Below, piece by piece: positions 16,389 to 24,146 of a stretch of 44,207 nucleotides of DNA. Position numbers and translations under genes: made by a program. The notes beneath the pieces were generated by a model, which did no database searches, was not told the DNA's origin, and was given only the letters and a program-made list of their open reading frames with translations. Each line of letters opens with the position of its first letter. The first letter of the stretch is position 1. Origin of the DNA: Vulcanimicrobiota bacterium (lineage in GTDB: Bacteria > Vulcanimicrobiota > Vulcanimicrobiia > Vulcanimicrobiales > Vulcanimicrobiaceae); assembly GCA_028287565.1 (NCBI GenBank), contig JAQBPK010000127.1, positions 1 through 44,207 of the forward strand. The letters run 5' to 3'.

Positions 16389-17380
16389 CGCGCGCCCTCC
16401 GCCGCAAGCGAACCGGACGCGACCAGCTCGAGCGCGCGCAGCGTCGCGGTCGGGTCGGCGACACCGCGGCCCGCGATGTCGAACGCGCTGCCGTGCCCGA
16501 CGCTCGAGAACAACAAGCCGGCGCCGGTCGACAGCGCGGCCGCGGAGCGCGGCGCGAGCAGCTTGACCGGCACGTGCCCCTGATCGTGATACATGGCGAT
16601 GTACGCGTCGAGGTCGCGGCGCGCAAGCAGCGTGTCCGCGCCGGTCGGGCCGTGGACGTCGAGGCCGGCGCGGCGCAGCGAAGCGGCCGCGGGCGCGGTG
16701 ATGCGATCGTCGTCGTCTCCGAAGAGGCCGTTCTCGCCGGCGTGCGGATTGATCGCGAGCATCCCGATGCGCGGGTGCGCGATCCCCAGCGAGACCAGGG
16801 CCTGCGCAGCTGCAAGTCCGGCGGCCTCGACCAGCTCGGGCGTCAGCCGGTCGAGCGCGTCACGCAGCCGCTCGTGAAGCGTTGCGTGCACGATGCGCAA
16901 ACCGCCGCCGACCAGCATCAGGAAGACGCGCTCGGGCGGGATGTCGAGCAGACGGGCGAGCAGGCTCGGATAGCCGCTGAACGGGATGCCGGCGGCGTTG
17001 ACCGCGGTCTCCGAATGCGGGCAGGCGACGATCGCCGTCGCGACGCCGCGGCGCACCAGGCCGATCGCCGCTTCGACGTAGGCGACGGTTGCGGCGCCGG
17101 CCGCCGCGTTCACCATGCCGGGCCGAAGTGCGTCGGTCGGCAGCGAGCCGACGCGCACGAAGTTGATCGCGTGCGCGACGGGTGCGCCTTCGCGGTCGAG
17201 CTCGCGCAACGGAAGATGAGGCGCATGGCGCTCGGCGTAGCCGCGGATCACCGCCGCGTTTCCGACGAGGATCGGCGGCACGGTCCACGTGTCGGCCAGC
17301 ACCGCCGCTGCCTTGACGGCGACCTCGGGACCGATCCCGTTCGGATCGCCGATCGCGAGTGCGACGACGCGGGCGTCCAC
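16385..17380 (-). CDS. tphB: TphB-type dihydrodiol dicarboxylate dehydrogenase (PdxA family)
   Basis: A 331-residue PdxA-fold enzyme. N-terminus VVALAIGDPNGIGPEVAVK; then VACPHSETAV with IPFSGYPSLLARLL; metal-binding histidines in RIVHATLHE, AINPHAGENG and YHDQGHVPVKLL; C-terminal SSVGHGSAFDIAGRGVAD. PdxA itself acts in pyridoxine synthesis, but the segments FSGYPSLL, FLMLVGGGLRIVH and SSVGHGSA match what I recall of Comamonas TphB, which oxidises and decarboxylates the cis-diol from terephthalate to protocatechuate. Position directly after tphA2-tphA3 supports this role. GTG at 17380 starts 2 bp after the tphA3 stop. Confidence 0.88.
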   Translation of the reverse strand: MDARVVALAIGDPNGIGPEVAVKAAAVLADTWTVPPILVGNAAVIRGYAERHAPHLPLRELDREGAPVAHAINFVRVGSLPTDALRPGMVNAAAGAATVAYVEAAIGLVRRGVATAIVACPHSETAVNAAGIPFSGYPSLLARLLDIPPERVFLMLVGGGLRIVHATLHERLRDALDRLTPELVEAAGLAAAQALVSLGIAHPRIGMLAINPHAGENGLFGDDDDRITAPAAASLRRAGLDVHGPTGADTLLARRDLDAYIAMYHDQGHVPVKLLAPRSAAALSTGAGLLFSSVGHGSAFDIAGRGVADPTATLRALELVASGSLAAEGAR

Positions 17381-17382
17381 GG

Positions 17383-17850
17383 CTACAGCGGGAGCGCCAG
17401 CAGCGTGTCGATGCGCGAGCTGTCGCACACGACAATGCGCTCGGCGAGCTTCAGCGCATCGCCGTCCAGCCGCACGACGTCGACGTAGCGCCCGCTGGCG
17501 AAGACATCCGACGTCCCGTCGCGCATGATGCGCACGACCAGGAAGGACGTCTCCGCCCGCGTGCCCGCGTCGTCTTGGGCGAGGATGAACGGCGCGCCGA
17601 GGATGTGCCGGTAGGCGTGGCGCTCGTAGATGTTGGCCTCGCCCAGCGCCGACACGCGATCGACCAGCATCGCGCGCGAGTCAGCGTAGATCAGCCCGGC
17701 TTCGAGACCGTCATTGTAGTTCTGCGCGGTCGTCACTTTGTAGAGGCACCGCTCGCAGAAGAAGTCCGGCCATTCGGCGAGCGCGCCGTCGTCGATGCAG
17801 CGCGCGTACCGCGCGTTCAGTGCGGCGATCTGCGCGAAGGCGTCGGTCAC
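17383..17850 (-). CDS. tphA3: Terephthalate 1,2-dioxygenase small (beta) subunit
   Basis: A 155-residue ring-hydroxylating dioxygenase beta subunit (NTF2/SnoaL-like fold). It carries [20 protein letters not shown] and ends [19 protein letters not shown], which closely follow the TphA3 subunit as I remember it. Beta subunits are structural and form the alpha3beta3 hexamer. GTG at 17850 overlaps the alpha-subunit stop (GTGA). The upstream open frame to 17958 lies inside the alpha gene and is not used. Confidence 0.9.
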   Translation of the reverse strand: MTDAFAQIAALNARYARCIDDGALAEWPDFFCERCLYKVTTAQNYNDGLEAGLIYADSRAMLVDRVSALGEANIYERHAYRHILGAPFILAQDDAGTRAETSFLVVRIMRDGTSDVFASGRYVDVVRLDGDALKLAERIVVCDSSRIDTLLALPL

Positions 17851-19118
17851 AGGCCCATCGCGGCGCGGTAGGCCTTCCAGAAGCCGCGCACGGACGCTTC
17901 GGTGGCGCGCGACTCGGACGATTCGGCCGTCGAGCCGCCCATCTCGAGCACCGCGCACTCGTCCGCCGCGCTCGCGATCCCGCGCTGCACGAACCCGCCC
18001 ACGCAGCCATCCTCCATCGACACGTAGCCCGCGGCGCCGACGAGATTCGACTGCTTGTGCCGGATCGTCCGCTGCTGCGGCGTGTCGTCGGCGAAGCCGA
18101 GATACGTCCAGTGCAGATCGGTGCGGTCGACCGCGCGCGGCAGGATCTGGCGCACCGCGATGACGTTCTGGATCTGCTGCAGTACGAAGCCGGGGAAGAC
18201 GGAGAGGATCTGCAGCGTGACGCCGTCCGGGAACTCGTCGAATCCTTCGAGCAGCGTGGGATCGGCGAGCTTGTACGACTCGTGCTCGGAGCGAAGCTGC
18301 TGGCTCGCGTACTCCTGGTCTTTCTCGGCGGCGCGGTCGATCGCCGAGAAGCTGACGTGGTGCCCGCCGCTGGGATCGACGATGATCCCGCCGCGCATCG
18401 AGAGCCGGTTCAGCCCGAACGTCGTGAAGAACAGATGCAGGATGCTCGCGTGATACGAGTCCTTGACGTTCTCCACGTACAGCTTCCAGTTGTTCGGCAA
18501 GCTCTGTGTGAAGCGCCCGAGCACGACCGGCGTGCGACCGCCGAGGACGCGCTCGATGCGCGCGACGATCTCATCGCCGAGATACTCGTGCAAAGCGGGC
18601 GCGGACGGCAAGAGCGTAGCGAACACCAAGCCGGCGACGCTCTCGACGCGCAGCTTGCGCGGCCCGTGGTCCTCCATGCAGAATGAGGGCGGCATTCCGC
18701 CCTCGCCACGCACGCCGTTCTTGAACGCGACTCCTTTGAGGTTGCCCTTGAGGTCGTAGTTCCAGGCATGGTACACGCAGCTGAAGCTCTTCACGGTGCC
18801 GCGATCGTCGAGCGCGAGCAGCGCGCCGCGGTGCGCGCAGCGGTTCTCGAACGCGTTGATCGCGCCGTCACGGTCGCGCACCACGACAACCGGCATCTGC
18901 CCGACGAACGTGGACCGGAAATCGCCGGCGTTCGGGATCTCCGCTTCGAGGCAGAGATAGTTCCACGCCGGTCCCTCGAACAGCCGTTGCTGCTCGGCAG
19001 CGTACACGTCGGCCGCTTCGAACACCCAGTACGGCACGCGCGTGAGCCCCTCGCGCGGCCACGTGCGGGTCGAAATCGTGGAGCTGTCGGAGACGCCGGG
19101 AGCCGCTACGGTCGCCAT
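17847..19118 (-). CDS. tphA2: Terephthalate 1,2-dioxygenase large (alpha) subunit, Rieske type
   Basis: A 423-residue Rieske dioxygenase alpha subunit. Rieske ligands: CAHRG (C94, H96) and CVYH (C114, H117). Mononuclear iron ligands: H223 and H228 in [10 protein letters not shown] plus D370 in SMEDG. The pattern [37 protein letters not shown] and [19 protein letters not shown] matches TphA2 throughout. Arg323 (IAVRQ) and Arg404 (SRATE) lie 81 residues apart, the spacing of the two arginines I recall as holding terephthalate's distal carboxylate in Comamonas TphA2 (R309, R390). ATG at 19118 follows AAAGGTTC. First gene of the operon. No reductase (TphA1) is adjacent. Confidence 0.92.
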   Translation of the reverse strand: MATVAAPGVSDSSTISTRTWPREGLTRVPYWVFEAADVYAAEQQRLFEGPAWNYLCLEAEIPNAGDFRSTFVGQMPVVVVRDRDGAINAFENRCAHRGALLALDDRGTVKSFSCVYHAWNYDLKGNLKGVAFKNGVRGEGGMPPSFCMEDHGPRKLRVESVAGLVFATLLPSAPALHEYLGDEIVARIERVLGGRTPVVLGRFTQSLPNNWKLYVENVKDSYHASILHLFFTTFGLNRLSMRGGIIVDPSGGHHVSFSAIDRAAEKDQEYASQQLRSEHESYKLADPTLLEGFDEFPDGVTLQILSVFPGFVLQQIQNVIAVRQILPRAVDRTDLHWTYLGFADDTPQQRTIRHKQSNLVGAAGYVSMEDGCVGGFVQRGIASAADECAVLEMGGSTAESSESRATEASVRGFWKAYRAAMGL

Positions 19119-19187
19119 AGGAAGAACCTTTCGCGAGCGCGTCGTGGGTGCGGCCCTAATATCCAACCGTGAAGTGCGCCTCTCCTG

Positions 19188-19223
19188 GTGAAACATACGT
19201 TTTGCAATGTGAAACGCATTGCA
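19188..19223. promoter_or_regulatory. Probable regulator-binding region upstream of the tph operon
   Basis: Seventy base pairs ahead of tphA2 lies a perfect inverted repeat TGCAATG-N7-CATTGCA (19203-19223). The motif GTGAAAC occurs at 19188-19194 and 19209-19215, exactly 21 bp (two helical turns) apart. Such spaced repeats suit an IclR- or LysR-type activator, as used by known tph clusters. No regulator gene is adjacent, so the binder is unknown. Confidence 0.45.
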
Positions 19224-19746
19224 TTGAGGTCGTCGGCGGGGCACCAGTACCGCTGTCACGATCGCGCGGTCAAGCGCGTGTGCGGAGGTACGAACCGAAA
19301 AAGCCCGGGCTACTTGGAGCCCGATCGCCGACGAAAGGACGCATCTCCGACGTAACGAGCCGCCCGCCGATACCGTGCCATCTAGTCTCGCGAAGTACCG
19401 CGCGATTATCGAGCGCGGGAGACGGTGGCAGCGCGAAGAAAATTTTCATCGGGATGCATCGAACATTTGTGCGACGTCTGTGGTATAATGACGACGGATC
19501 GACGTCACGATAGAACGTGTCGGAGTTCCACACAACTAAAGCGGCCCGATCAGTGGTTGTAACACTGACCGGGCCCGTCACCCGATGGAGTTAACCCACC
19601 GAATGACAGTCCGCGAGTTCGACGCGTCCGCGTCGACCACCCGGCCCGCATCCTCGCCGCAGGATCGTGGCCGCCGCCCCATCACCCGAATCGCACGACC
19701 CGTAGCGCGATTCCGCCGCCACGAAGCGGCCTAGAGGGCACGACAC
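19224..19746. other. 523-bp stretch without a convincing gene
   Basis: Open frames on both strands here have no recognisable protein features. The stretch holds the hairpin at 19543-19575 and the leader of the 107-residue gene. It marks the change from the GC-rich tph operon to the AT-richer island. Confidence 0.5.
19543..19575 (+). terminator. Strong hairpin (13-bp stem, one mismatch) in the leader of the 107-residue gene
   Basis: GGCCCGATCAGTG, seven-base loop, CACTGACCGGGCC. No T-run follows, so it may be a leader structure or bidirectional terminator rather than a classical one. Confidence 0.4.
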
Positions 19747-20070
19747 GTGAAGAAAACCGTCGTACCCTTCAAGGCTCCCGAGACGTTCGAACGGTTCGGG
19801 ATCGACTGGACCAGAAATGCGCTCACCGAACGCGAGCGAGTCCTGCGCGAGACATTCCTGACGTACGAGACTTCCTGCGGCCCGAATGGGCTTGTATCGG
19901 TCACTCTGCTCGCGATCGTTTCTCGACGTCAAGGAGCGGTCGCCGAGGACCTCCAGGCTGCAGCAGACTTCGCTGAAGTCATCCTAGCCATGAAGTTCCG
20001 CAAGCACGTGGATGACGTGCTTGGCGCGGTTCATTCATATCTCAAAAAGAACGACCCGGTGTGGTCGTGA
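19747..20070 (+). CDS. Hypothetical protein (107 residues) adjoining the RES/Xre module
   Basis: The frame from 19747 encodes a small soluble protein with a helical C-terminal half (RRQGAVAEDLQAAADFAEV then ILAMKFRKHVDDVLGAVHSY). It converges on the RES gene with 15 bp between stops. A second, 5'-truncated copy of the same gene lies at 21051-21272, also next to RES/antitoxin remnants. The C-terminal core is identical in both copies at protein level although the DNA differs at many wobble positions. That association suggests a functional link with the toxin-antitoxin pair. Family unknown. Confidence 0.6.
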   Translation: MKKTVVPFKAPETFERFGIDWTRNALTERERVLRETFLTYETSCGPNGLVSVTLLAIVSRRQGAVAEDLQAAADFAEVILAMKFRKHVDDVLGAVHSYLKKNDPVWS

Positions 20071-20085
20071 AGCTCACGAAGAGCC

Positions 20086-20604
20086 CTAGCGCCGCTTTCT
20101 CCTCGGCCTCTCGGCGGAGGCGCGTGCTACAAGCAGGCGACGATCGTAGGAATAGGCGTTGACACGCACGGTCACACGCTGGAAGCCGGGATGCAGCGGA
20201 TTAATGAGAACGTTTCGTTCCGGCGTCGCGGCAACGTGTACCGACGGGACGACGAGCGCCAGAGACGCCGCCGTCGCGATCCATTTATCGCCAACTGCGC
20301 CGTCCATCGCGGGAGCCGGGACGTCGTCCCCCCCGCGAGGAAGCTTCGCCCCGATCTGGGCGATCGTCCGTACCGACGTCTCCGGCAGCGTGGCGCGCAT
20401 GTATACGAGTGCCGGAGGAGTGTCCGGGTCGAAATCCCCCACGCGAACGTGGGCGAGCAATTCTGCCATCACAAGAGCGAGCGTCGTCGAGGTATACGCC
20501 ATGCGCGTTCCCAGGCTCGACCAGCGCCCGCCGTACAAGAACGAACCCTCTCCGCTGAGAGGGTTCTTCGCATAGATTCGATAGCCGACGCGGTACACGT
20601 CCAC
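20086..20604 (-). CDS. RES-domain toxin (NAD+-degrading family)
   Basis: A 172-residue protein. DVYRVGYRIYAKNPLSGEGS leads into the RES signature YGGRWSSLGTRMAYTSTTLA and MAELLAHV, which holds the family's conserved Arg, Tyr and Glu; a conserved Ser lies further on. RES toxins (MbcT/Res type) destroy NAD+ and arrest growth. The GTG at 20604 shares a base with the antitoxin stop (TAGTG) and is preceded by GGTGG, which decides the start; the open frame further upstream lies inside the antitoxin gene. Antitoxin-before-toxin order with overlap is typical. Confidence 0.88.
   Translation of the reverse strand: MDVYRVGYRIYAKNPLSGEGSFLYGGRWSSLGTRMAYTSTTLALVMAELLAHVRVGDFDPDTPPALVYMRATLPETSVRTIAQIGAKLPRGGDDVPAPAMDGAVGDKWIATAASLALVVPSVHVAATPERNVLINPLHPGFQRVTVRVNAYSYDRRLLVARASAERPRRKRR
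20543..20566. repeat. Perfect 10-bp stem hairpin inside the RES gene
   Basis: GAACCCTCTC, loop CGCT, GAGAGGGTTC, coding NPLSGEG on the minus strand. It is nearly identical to the hairpin at 11692-11717. It may be coincidence with the RES coding motif or a folded mRNA element near the toxin start. Confidence 0.5.
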
Positions 20605-21059
20605 TAGCTGAAACCACCGAAAAGATCTCGTCCGAGCACTGCTTCCACTTCGCGCGCGCCGACATCGGTCTGGAGAAGGGCAATCGGAATCGCGCCGCCC
20701 AGCGCGGAGTTCGGCTTGAGCAGCCAACGACCCACGGCCTTGGTAGATCCGAGCACGACTTTTCCGAGCGCGACAATAGAGCCCAGCCGCACCGCACGCT
20801 CTGAATCCACGAAGTCGAGGCGACCGGCCTGCTTCCGACGGCCAAGCGTCGTGCGCGAGATCCCGATACCTTCGACGACAATCTTCTCCGGCTGACCTAG
20901 CGACTCAACTGCATACCGAAATGCGCTCACCTGCAGACCGTCATGGATGAGGCGATCGAAATCGAGATATGAACGCAGTACCCCGTCGCCCAGCTGACGG
21001 CGCCCCCCAAAGACTGAGACGAGATTGTCAAACGCTGTCCGCTGTACCATTTGGAGCAC
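20604..21059 (-). CDS. Xre/MbcA/ParS-type antitoxin of the RES toxin
   Basis: About 148-151 residues. The central part (VVEGIGISRTTLGRRKQAGR) is the Xre-like helix-turn-helix, followed by the toxin-binding domain of the MbcA/ParS (DUF2384) family: VVLGSTKAVGRWLLKPNSALGGAIPIALL, ending TDVGAREVEAVLGRDLF. It neutralises the RES toxin and probably represses its own operon. Start may be the GTG at 21059 or the ATG at 21050; neither has a good ribosome-binding site. Confidence 0.87.
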   Translation of the reverse strand: MLQMVQRTAFDNLVSVFGGRRQLGDGVLRSYLDFDRLIHDGLQVSAFRYAVESLGQPEKIVVEGIGISRTTLGRRKQAGRLDFVDSERAVRLGSIVALGKVVLGSTKAVGRWLLKPNSALGGAIPIALLQTDVGAREVEAVLGRDLFGGFS

Positions 21060-21272
21060 TATTCTATCCCAAGTGGTGCATACCCGTCAGGACCCCGTGA
21101 TCTGACCCTACGTGCGGTACTCTTTCGACGCCAAGAAGCGATCGCGGACCACCTTGAGGCCGCGGCGGACTTCGCGGAAGTTATCTTGGCGATGAAATTC
21201 CGTAAGCATGTGGATGACGTTGTAAAAGCAGTCTATTTCTATCTCGAGAAGAACAATCCAGAATGGCGGTGA
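21051..21272 (+). pseudogene. 5'-truncated second copy of the 107-residue gene
   Basis: The frame encodes 73 residues whose last ~55 match the protein at 19747-20070 (RRQEAIADHLEAAADF and the following helical core). The first ~20 residues are unrelated, so the 5' half was lost at a breakpoint near 21098. It may still be translated from the ATG at 21051 but is probably a remnant. Confidence 0.7.
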
Positions 21273-21287
21273 ATGCTAAAGCCGCCA

Positions 21288-21350
21288 CTAGCGCCGCAGT
21301 CTTGGTGAAGGGCGTGAAACAATCGGCGCCGTGCTACAATGCGTCGGTCA
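21288..21350 (-). pseudogene. Remnant of a second RES toxin gene (C-terminus only)
   Basis: Reading backwards from a TAG at 21288-21290, the minus strand keeps GTAGCACG preceded by codons for DRR (DRR-x-VAR, as in DRRLLVAR of the intact toxin), then drifts out of frame. It sits at the same distance from the small gene as in the intact copy. Confidence 0.65.
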
Positions 21351-21370
21351 GGTGATCGATGCGGCGTTTG

Positions 21371-21450
21371 TTACGGCTTGAAATTTTCAAGAAGAGGTCG
21401 ACCGAGCACTGCTTCAATTTGGCGCGGCCTAGATCGGCCTGTATGACGTT
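21371..21450 (-). pseudogene. Remnant of a second antitoxin gene (C-terminus only)
   Basis: The minus strand encodes PRQIEAVLGRPLLENFKP and a TAA at 21371-21373, matching AREVEAVLGRDLFGGFS at the end of the intact antitoxin. DNA similarity extends a little upstream. The rest of the antitoxin and most of the RES gene between the two remnants are deleted. Confidence 0.7.
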
Positions 21451-21507
21451 ACTGCTGCGCTGGGTAAAGTACGTCGTGGGGGAAGGCTTATCGGCATATG
21501 CTTGTCT

Positions 21508-23280
21508 CTAATACATTTCATAATCGATAGATTCGTCATCCTCCTCTTCGTAGTCTTCATCATCTACGTCTACGTCTACGTCATCAACTTCGCCGAACTC
21601 CGCTTCCAAGGCCTGAGATCGCCGAGTCAGCATGTTCAAAATCCAAGCGGGCACCAAATGATCCTCGGCGGCTCGTACGGGTAATTCAACGACCGGTTCG
21701 GCCCCCGGAGCTTCCGCTAAGATGCCTGGACGCTCGAATGTTGGTGGCGAAGTTGGTACGACGGCTGACGCCGGCCCGGCTGGTGGAACAATCGGAGCGG
21801 CGGTCGTCAGGGCGTCTTCCTCATAGAAATGAACACCCGCCCGTCGCATGGCATCAAAGGATGCGTCCGCGGCAATAATGTCGGTCGGCGGAGTCAGCCA
21901 GCCCTTTACTATCGATTCATACACGAGCAGCCAGTTAGCATCGTAAAGGTCATCTGCGGTCAGAAGAGCGACCCACCTTGACGTGTCGAGCGTACCACTA
22001 ACCAAGCCGTTCGCTTGCAAGTCCAATGCAATGATGGCAGCCGGAGAGGAATTTATTCTGCCGAGAAGACTTGAGATCGACCGCGGCACCGAGAATCGTA
22101 GATTCTTGAAAAGCCATAGAGACCAGATGAGTTCGCTATCACGATCGAAAGCTAACGATTCTTTGATAACGCCGGCGAAATAGCGCATTACCCGACTCTT
22201 ATCTAGAGATGCGCCACGCTGTGCGGCCTCGTACAGCGCAATTGCAACGTAGTCGATCGTGTTTGGGCTGAGGGTCACCGAGCGCAGCAGGTACGACTCG
22301 AGCACGCTCCAGTCAGTCTCGTCGACCTCGCGTCTAGATATTACACGGATGGCATATTTCAGAGCATTTTCCTGTGTTCCGTTAAGTCTTACCGCGACAT
22401 CGAAAAGCTTGTGGATTTCCTTCGTTGAAATCTTCCTTGCATCGCTGAATTGGAAGTCGCGAAGTTGATCGAGTCCAACTTCGTCAAGTAATTCTTTGAC
22501 ATGCTGGATCGACGTCTTTGAATAATTCAGATCGATCTCAAACTCACGGGCAGCCGATGCCAGTCGCTCTAGGTTCTTAACCGCATCGGCTTCCGAATCG
22601 AAACAAAGAAAGTAATCATCTACGTAACGGTACCCTGAAGGCGTACGGGGAAAAGCATTTGCGTCAATTACGGAAGCGATAATTTCGCTAACTACGTGCG
22701 CAACGTCGGAGCTAACTGGGATACCAGCCGTCTGTTGGTCCTGGCCGTTTCGGATGGCGGCATCAAGGTCATTGCCGGTACTCGGTGTCCGTCTATTAGC
22801 CTTTGACCAAGGCTTCCCATGGATCGCCCAAGGTATCGAATGCGTATATATCGATGAGAAGAACCGTGCGAAGTCAGTCTGCAGCACGTATCTATGCGAG
22901 GCGAGCGCCTGCAAGCGCAATTCCGGAAGGGGTCTGCTCGGACCGAGATTTGTAGCGCGCTCGCGCCCGACTCCCTTTAGTGCGGTGAACCGCGGTCTAC
23001 TCTCTGAAAGCTTCGACTTCTTGAAAATACGGCGAATATCAGCCCAATGGGTTCCTACGGCGCGCGCCTGCCGAATGTAGTGAACCGGATTCGTGATACG
23101 AAGTATTCGACGGCTGTAACCGCTTCGGCCGAGATTGAACACCTCCGGCCTAGACGTATGCGGATCTTGCGCTGCCGCTATAATTCCCGGATACGAGCCA
23201 GCCAACGAGACAGAGGTAAACTCCGGCGGAAATTCCTTCGGTAAATAACCAAGCCCGATGAGCCGACGTGTCTTATTCAA
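21508..23280 (-). CDS. Defence-type reverse transcriptase (UG/DRT class, subgroup unassigned)
   Basis: A 590-residue protein. RT motifs in order: an N-terminal region (LGYLPKEFPPEF; IPxNP-like ITNPVHYI), motif A LQTDFARFFSSIYTHSIPWA with its catalytic Asp, motif B region GIPVSSDVAHVVSEIIASVI, and the catalytic YRYVDDYFLCF (YxDD box), then LNYSKTSI. Motif A with YTHSIPWA matches a group of bacterial RTs from defence islands, not group II intron RTs: no maturase or endonuclease domain is present. A helical ~250-residue region follows, then a very acidic tail of ~30 residues rich in Asp/Glu. No retron-type partner was recognised. It lies in AT-richer DNA. Confidence 0.85.
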   Translation of the reverse strand: MNKTRRLIGLGYLPKEFPPEFTSVSLAGSYPGIIAAAQDPHTSRPEVFNLGRSGYSRRILRITNPVHYIRQARAVGTHWADIRRIFKKSKLSESRPRFTALKGVGRERATNLGPSRPLPELRLQALASHRYVLQTDFARFFSSIYTHSIPWAIHGKPWSKANRRTPSTGNDLDAAIRNGQDQQTAGIPVSSDVAHVVSEIIASVIDANAFPRTPSGYRYVDDYFLCFDSEADAVKNLERLASAAREFEIDLNYSKTSIQHVKELLDEVGLDQLRDFQFSDARKISTKEIHKLFDVAVRLNGTQENALKYAIRVISRREVDETDWSVLESYLLRSVTLSPNTIDYVAIALYEAAQRGASLDKSRVMRYFAGVIKESLAFDRDSELIWSLWLFKNLRFSVPRSISSLLGRINSSPAAIIALDLQANGLVSGTLDTSRWVALLTADDLYDANWLLVYESIVKGWLTPPTDIIAADASFDAMRRAGVHFYEEDALTTAAPIVPPAGPASAVVPTSPPTFERPGILAEAPGAEPVVELPVRAAEDHLVPAWILNMLTRRSQALEAEFGEVDDVDVDVDDEDYEEEDDESIDYEMY

Positions 23281-23402
23281 GTCACAACCTCGAGACCCGG
23301 TTCCCCGCCGTCTTAGCAGCGCCCGTTCCCTGTCTTTAGGCTAGCCGGATTGCTTCCCTTCATTGTCACTTGACAGCGCCAGTCCGCCTTCGGTCGAGCT
23401 AC

Positions 23403-24146
23403 TGATCTGACCCCACCCGGAGCTGGTCACTTCAACGCCAAGCTCAAGAAGCTCGTCGCCGATTTGAGCCTGGAGCGCAAATGCTCCAGCAGATCGTCGC
23501 AAAAAAGATGTAAAGACGGCGCAGCAGCACGTCCGCGTCGGCTTTCTCCAGCAGCGCTTCGGTGTGAGCGCACGTCGGGCATGCAAATTGATCGAGTTCT
23601 GTTGCGCGAGCCATACTTTCGGTCGGAGCGTTCGCCGTTCAACCAATCGTTGTTGTATCGGATCAAGTCGATCGCTGCGGTACGCGTGCGGTACGGCTAT
23701 CGGCGGATCGATGTGTTTCTGCGGCGTGAAGGAAGACGCCTCGACGCCGGCGGGCCGCAGTCGTACGCCTCGAACGGCGTGTGCCAGTTCGAGTTAACGA
23801 GGTCTGGGGCGATCGACTTCATGCACGATCGCTTGGCGCATCAGCGTAAGATTCGGCTGCTGACCGGGGTAGACTTGTACACGCGCGAATGCGTCATGCT
23901 CAAGGTCGCCGGCCTTCCGCTCGGAAGACGTCGTACGCGTGCTCGCTCGCGCCTGCCGTGAGCGCAATACACCGACGAGCATCCGTTGCGACAACGGTAC
24001 CGAGTTCGTTGCTCAGGCGCTCGACCACTGGGCGCTCTGGAATCGGGTTGAGCTCGACTTCTCGGGCTGGGAACGCCTACAGACAACGCCTTCGCGGAGT
24101 CGTTCAACGGCCGCGTACGAGCCGAATTCCTCAATCCGTCGTACTA
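23403..24146 (+). mobile_element. Degenerate IS3-family insertion sequence (orfA/orfB relic)
   Basis: From 23425 the orfA C-terminus is visible (FNAKLKKLVADLSLER) but a one-base loss shifts the rest (MLQQIVAKKM stop) into another frame. OrfB fragments follow across several frames: FRSERSPFNQSLLYRIKSIA, YGYRRIDVFLRREG, IDFMHDRLAHQRKIRLLT, DLYTRECVMLKV, then CRERNTPTSIRCDNGTEFVA and NRVELDFSG. At least three frame changes are needed and the end is missing, so it is inactive. The left boundary at 23403 is set by TGATCTGACCC and is approximate. Tnp family membership (IS2/IS407-like) is inferred. Confidence 0.75.

Larger units (their letters stand above)
19747..21480. repeat. Two units of a small-gene/RES/Xre module, second unit decayed
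   Basis: Unit 1 (19747-21059): small gene, RES toxin and antitoxin, all intact. Unit 2 (21051-21480): truncated small gene, RES 3' stub and antitoxin 3' stub, in the same order and orientation. The units differ at many synonymous sites, so this is either an old duplication or two separate arrivals. Confidence 0.7.

Noticed and set aside
14848-16815. Extended 655-codon permease frame
   Set aside because: The part before 15609 runs through the other permease and tphB in a wrong frame; only the 253-residue permease is real.
16385-17380. Reading this gene as pyridoxine-synthesis pdxA
   Set aside because: Operon context and TphB-specific segments fit the dihydrodiol dehydrogenase better; the fold is shared, so PdxA activity cannot be fully excluded.
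19270-19581. 103-codon minus-strand frame between tphA2 and the RES module
   Set aside because: No family features, no ribosome-binding site, overlaps the hairpin at 19543-19575.
19600-19660. Possible tRNA T-arm (GAGTTCGACGC) as an island attachment site
   Set aside because: No acceptor or anticodon arms can be drawn and no CCA end is present.
21508-23280. Group II intron or retron reverse transcriptase
   Set aside because: No maturase or endonuclease domain, no retron-like RNA repeats noticed, and motif A matches defence-island RTs.
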